NCBI GenBank assembly: GCA_003564735.1
Contig: PXEK01000201.1
Location: forward strand, 1-7,602
Source of the DNA: Cryomorphaceae bacterium
Lineage (GTDB): Bacteria; Bacteroidota; Bacteroidia; Flavobacteriales_G; Salibacteraceae
Length of the DNA stretch: 7,602 nucleotides
Reading direction: 5' to 3'
Part shown: one piece after another, positions 6,555 to 7,602 of the stretch
Layout of the letters: each line of letters opens with the position of its first letter
Position numbering within the stretch: position 1 is the first letter of the stretch
The notes under the pieces: model-generated
Told to the model about the DNA's origin: nothing
Databases searched by the model: none
The model's input: only the letters and a program-made list of their open reading frames with translations
Made by a program: the position numbers and the translations under genes

Positions 6555-7574
6555 ATGAAAAACAGTGCTTACTTTTTTATTTTGTGGTTTGTTTTGGTCA
6601 CTGTATCGTGTTCGAGTGACGAGGATTTTGGTCCGCAAAACACAAGCAACCCTACTAATGGTAGTCCCACACAAAAAGACGAGCCCAAGTTATTTCTTTT
6701 GAACGAGGGGAATTTCATGCACGGCAATGCTAGTTTGGATGTATATGACCTTGTAGAAGACAAATTATATAACGCACTCTTTGAGCAAACGAACGGGAGC
6801 AGACTTGGAGATGTGGCTCAAAGCGGTTTAATGATTGGTGATACACTTGCCGTCGTAGTAAATAACAGCGGCAAAATTGTATTGATTGATAAAAACAATT
6901 ATACACTTATTGCCGAATTAACCTCATTAAACTCGCCACGCTACTTAGCACCCATGCCCAACGGGAACTTTTTACTTACAGAGTTATACGCCGATAAAAT
7001 GCAAGAGATTGACTTCGAGAATATCAAGGTCGTGAATGAATTTAATGTTGACGGTTGGACTGAGGAGGTACACGTAACACAAGATAATTTGGCGTTTGTT
7101 CGCAACGTAGAGCATCGAAGTATTGACGTTTATGACCTTTCGGCATCCGGCCTGCGTTATCGTGGCGGTGAGGGTAAGGTACGTGGTGTCGCCTTTGGCA
7201 GGGAAGCGGCCTTTTTTGTGACCGCAGACTTTATCGCAAAGTGGCTATACACATCATCCGATTACGAAATTTTGGTTACCTTTAAAGACTCATTGAGCGC
7301 GCGAAGACCGGCCTTGACAAATGAAAATGACGCAATTTATTTTCTTGCCGACGGTGTTTATCGCGCGGTTCTGACCGAAAAGAAAGTAGAGAGAATAATG
7401 GAGGGGAAGGGTCGTAATTTTTACGGATTGGCCGTTGACCCTCAATACGGTGATGTTTATGTCACAGACGCAAAAGATTACATCAGCCGTGGAACAATTT
7501 ACCGAACGGATAAGTTAGGTATAGTAAAGGCCGAACATAAAACGGGAATTATACCGCAGGCCATGGTTTTTTAA
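6555..7574 (+). CDS. DUF5074/YncE-like beta-propeller surface lipoprotein
   Basis: This 339-residue lipoprotein has a signal peptide with lipobox VTVSC (C19), followed by SSDEDF, similar to the acidic Bacteroidota surface-export signal. A low-complexity Asn/Thr/Pro/Ser linker (about 26-43) precedes a beta-propeller (about 45-339). Family landmarks are LNEGNF (49-54), LGDVAQS (84-90), VNNSGKI (102-108), SPRYLA (127-132), the last blade with FYGLAVDPQYGDVYVTDAKDY (289-309), which I give only as its key residues F289, D295, D300 and D305-D308, and the closing GIIPQAMVF (331-339). DUF5074 proteins commonly neighbour TonB-dependent receptors, and the family includes the B12-binding BtuG of Bacteroides; the ligand here cannot be read from sequence. 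An in-frame TTG at 6549 would add two residues but sits almost at the predicted transcript start, so the ATG at 6555 is preferred. It probably forms an operon with the gene starting at 7594. Confidence 0.87.
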   Translation: MKNSAYFFILWFVLVTVSCSSDEDFGPQNTSNPTNGSPTQKDEPKLFLLNEGNFMHGNASLDVYDLVEDKLYNALFEQTNGSRLGDVAQSGLMIGDTLAVVVNNSGKIVLIDKNNYTLIAELTSLNSPRYLAPMPNGNFLLTELYADKMQEIDFENIKVVNEFNVDGWTEEVHVTQDNLAFVRNVEHRSIDVYDLSASGLRYRGGEGKVRGVAFGREAAFFVTADFIAKWLYTSSDYEILVTFKDSLSARRPALTNENDAIYFLADGVYRAVLTEKKVERIMEGKGRNFYGLAVDPQYGDVYVTDAKDYISRGTIYRTDKLGIVKAEHKTGIIPQAMVF

Positions 7575-7593
7575 CGTTGATAACAGTAAACAA

Positions 7594-7602
7594 ATGAAAT
7601 AC
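7594..7602 (+). CDS. Probable start of a further gene, cut by the window edge
   Basis: An ATG at 7594 is followed by AAA TAC (Met-Lys-Tyr) and the window ends. It lies 19 bases after the lipoprotein stop, on the same strand, with an A-rich upstream stretch (taaacaa) of the kind often seen before Bacteroidota starts, where Shine-Dalgarno sites are rare. Met-Lys is a common beginning for exported proteins. Family context suggests a TonB-dependent receptor could follow, but three codons identify nothing. Confidence 0.4.

Overview
The window looks like a chromosomal segment from a member of the Bacteroidota, most likely a Flavobacteriales- or Cryomorphaceae-like marine or aquatic bacterium. Three independent signals agree. 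The subtilase ends in a type A type IX secretion (T9SS) sorting domain and carries a SprB-type repeat. Two genes are preceded by the Bacteroidota promoter element TAnnTTTG. Both lipoproteins have acidic residues directly after the lipobox cysteine, as in the Bacteroidota surface lipoprotein export signal. No RNA gene, insertion sequence, CRISPR array or phage gene was found. Coding density is high and no gap exceeds 100 bases.

Layout. The minus strand from 3208 down to 41 holds one large gene for an AddA/RecB-type helicase-nuclease of double-strand break repair. A 59-base divergent spacer (3209-3267) separates it from the plus-strand genes. These are a T9SS-exported subtilisin-family protease (3268-5367) and, one base after its stop, a di-heme cytochrome c peroxidase lipoprotein (5369-6457). 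A 97-base spacer (6458-6554) contains a near-ideal Bacteroidota promoter. It drives a DUF5074/YncE-like beta-propeller lipoprotein (6555-7574), and a further gene probably begins at 7594 and runs off the right edge.

How the genes fit together. The helicase-nuclease is a housekeeping repair gene and probably unrelated to its neighbours. The protease and peroxidase almost certainly share a transcript. The protease should leave through T9SS. The peroxidase and the beta-propeller both look like outer-membrane lipoproteins that may face outwards. The plus-strand half is therefore a run of cell-envelope or surface proteins. Relatives of the beta-propeller often sit beside TonB-dependent receptors and include the B12-binding surface protein BtuG, so a metal, heme or corrinoid uptake locus continuing to the right is a reasonable inference. 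It is not shown by this sequence.

The most interesting points are the probable surface location of a di-heme peroxidase, its tight coupling to a T9SS protease, its lack of the classical distal histidine, and a possible +1 frame extension at the end of the helicase-nuclease gene.
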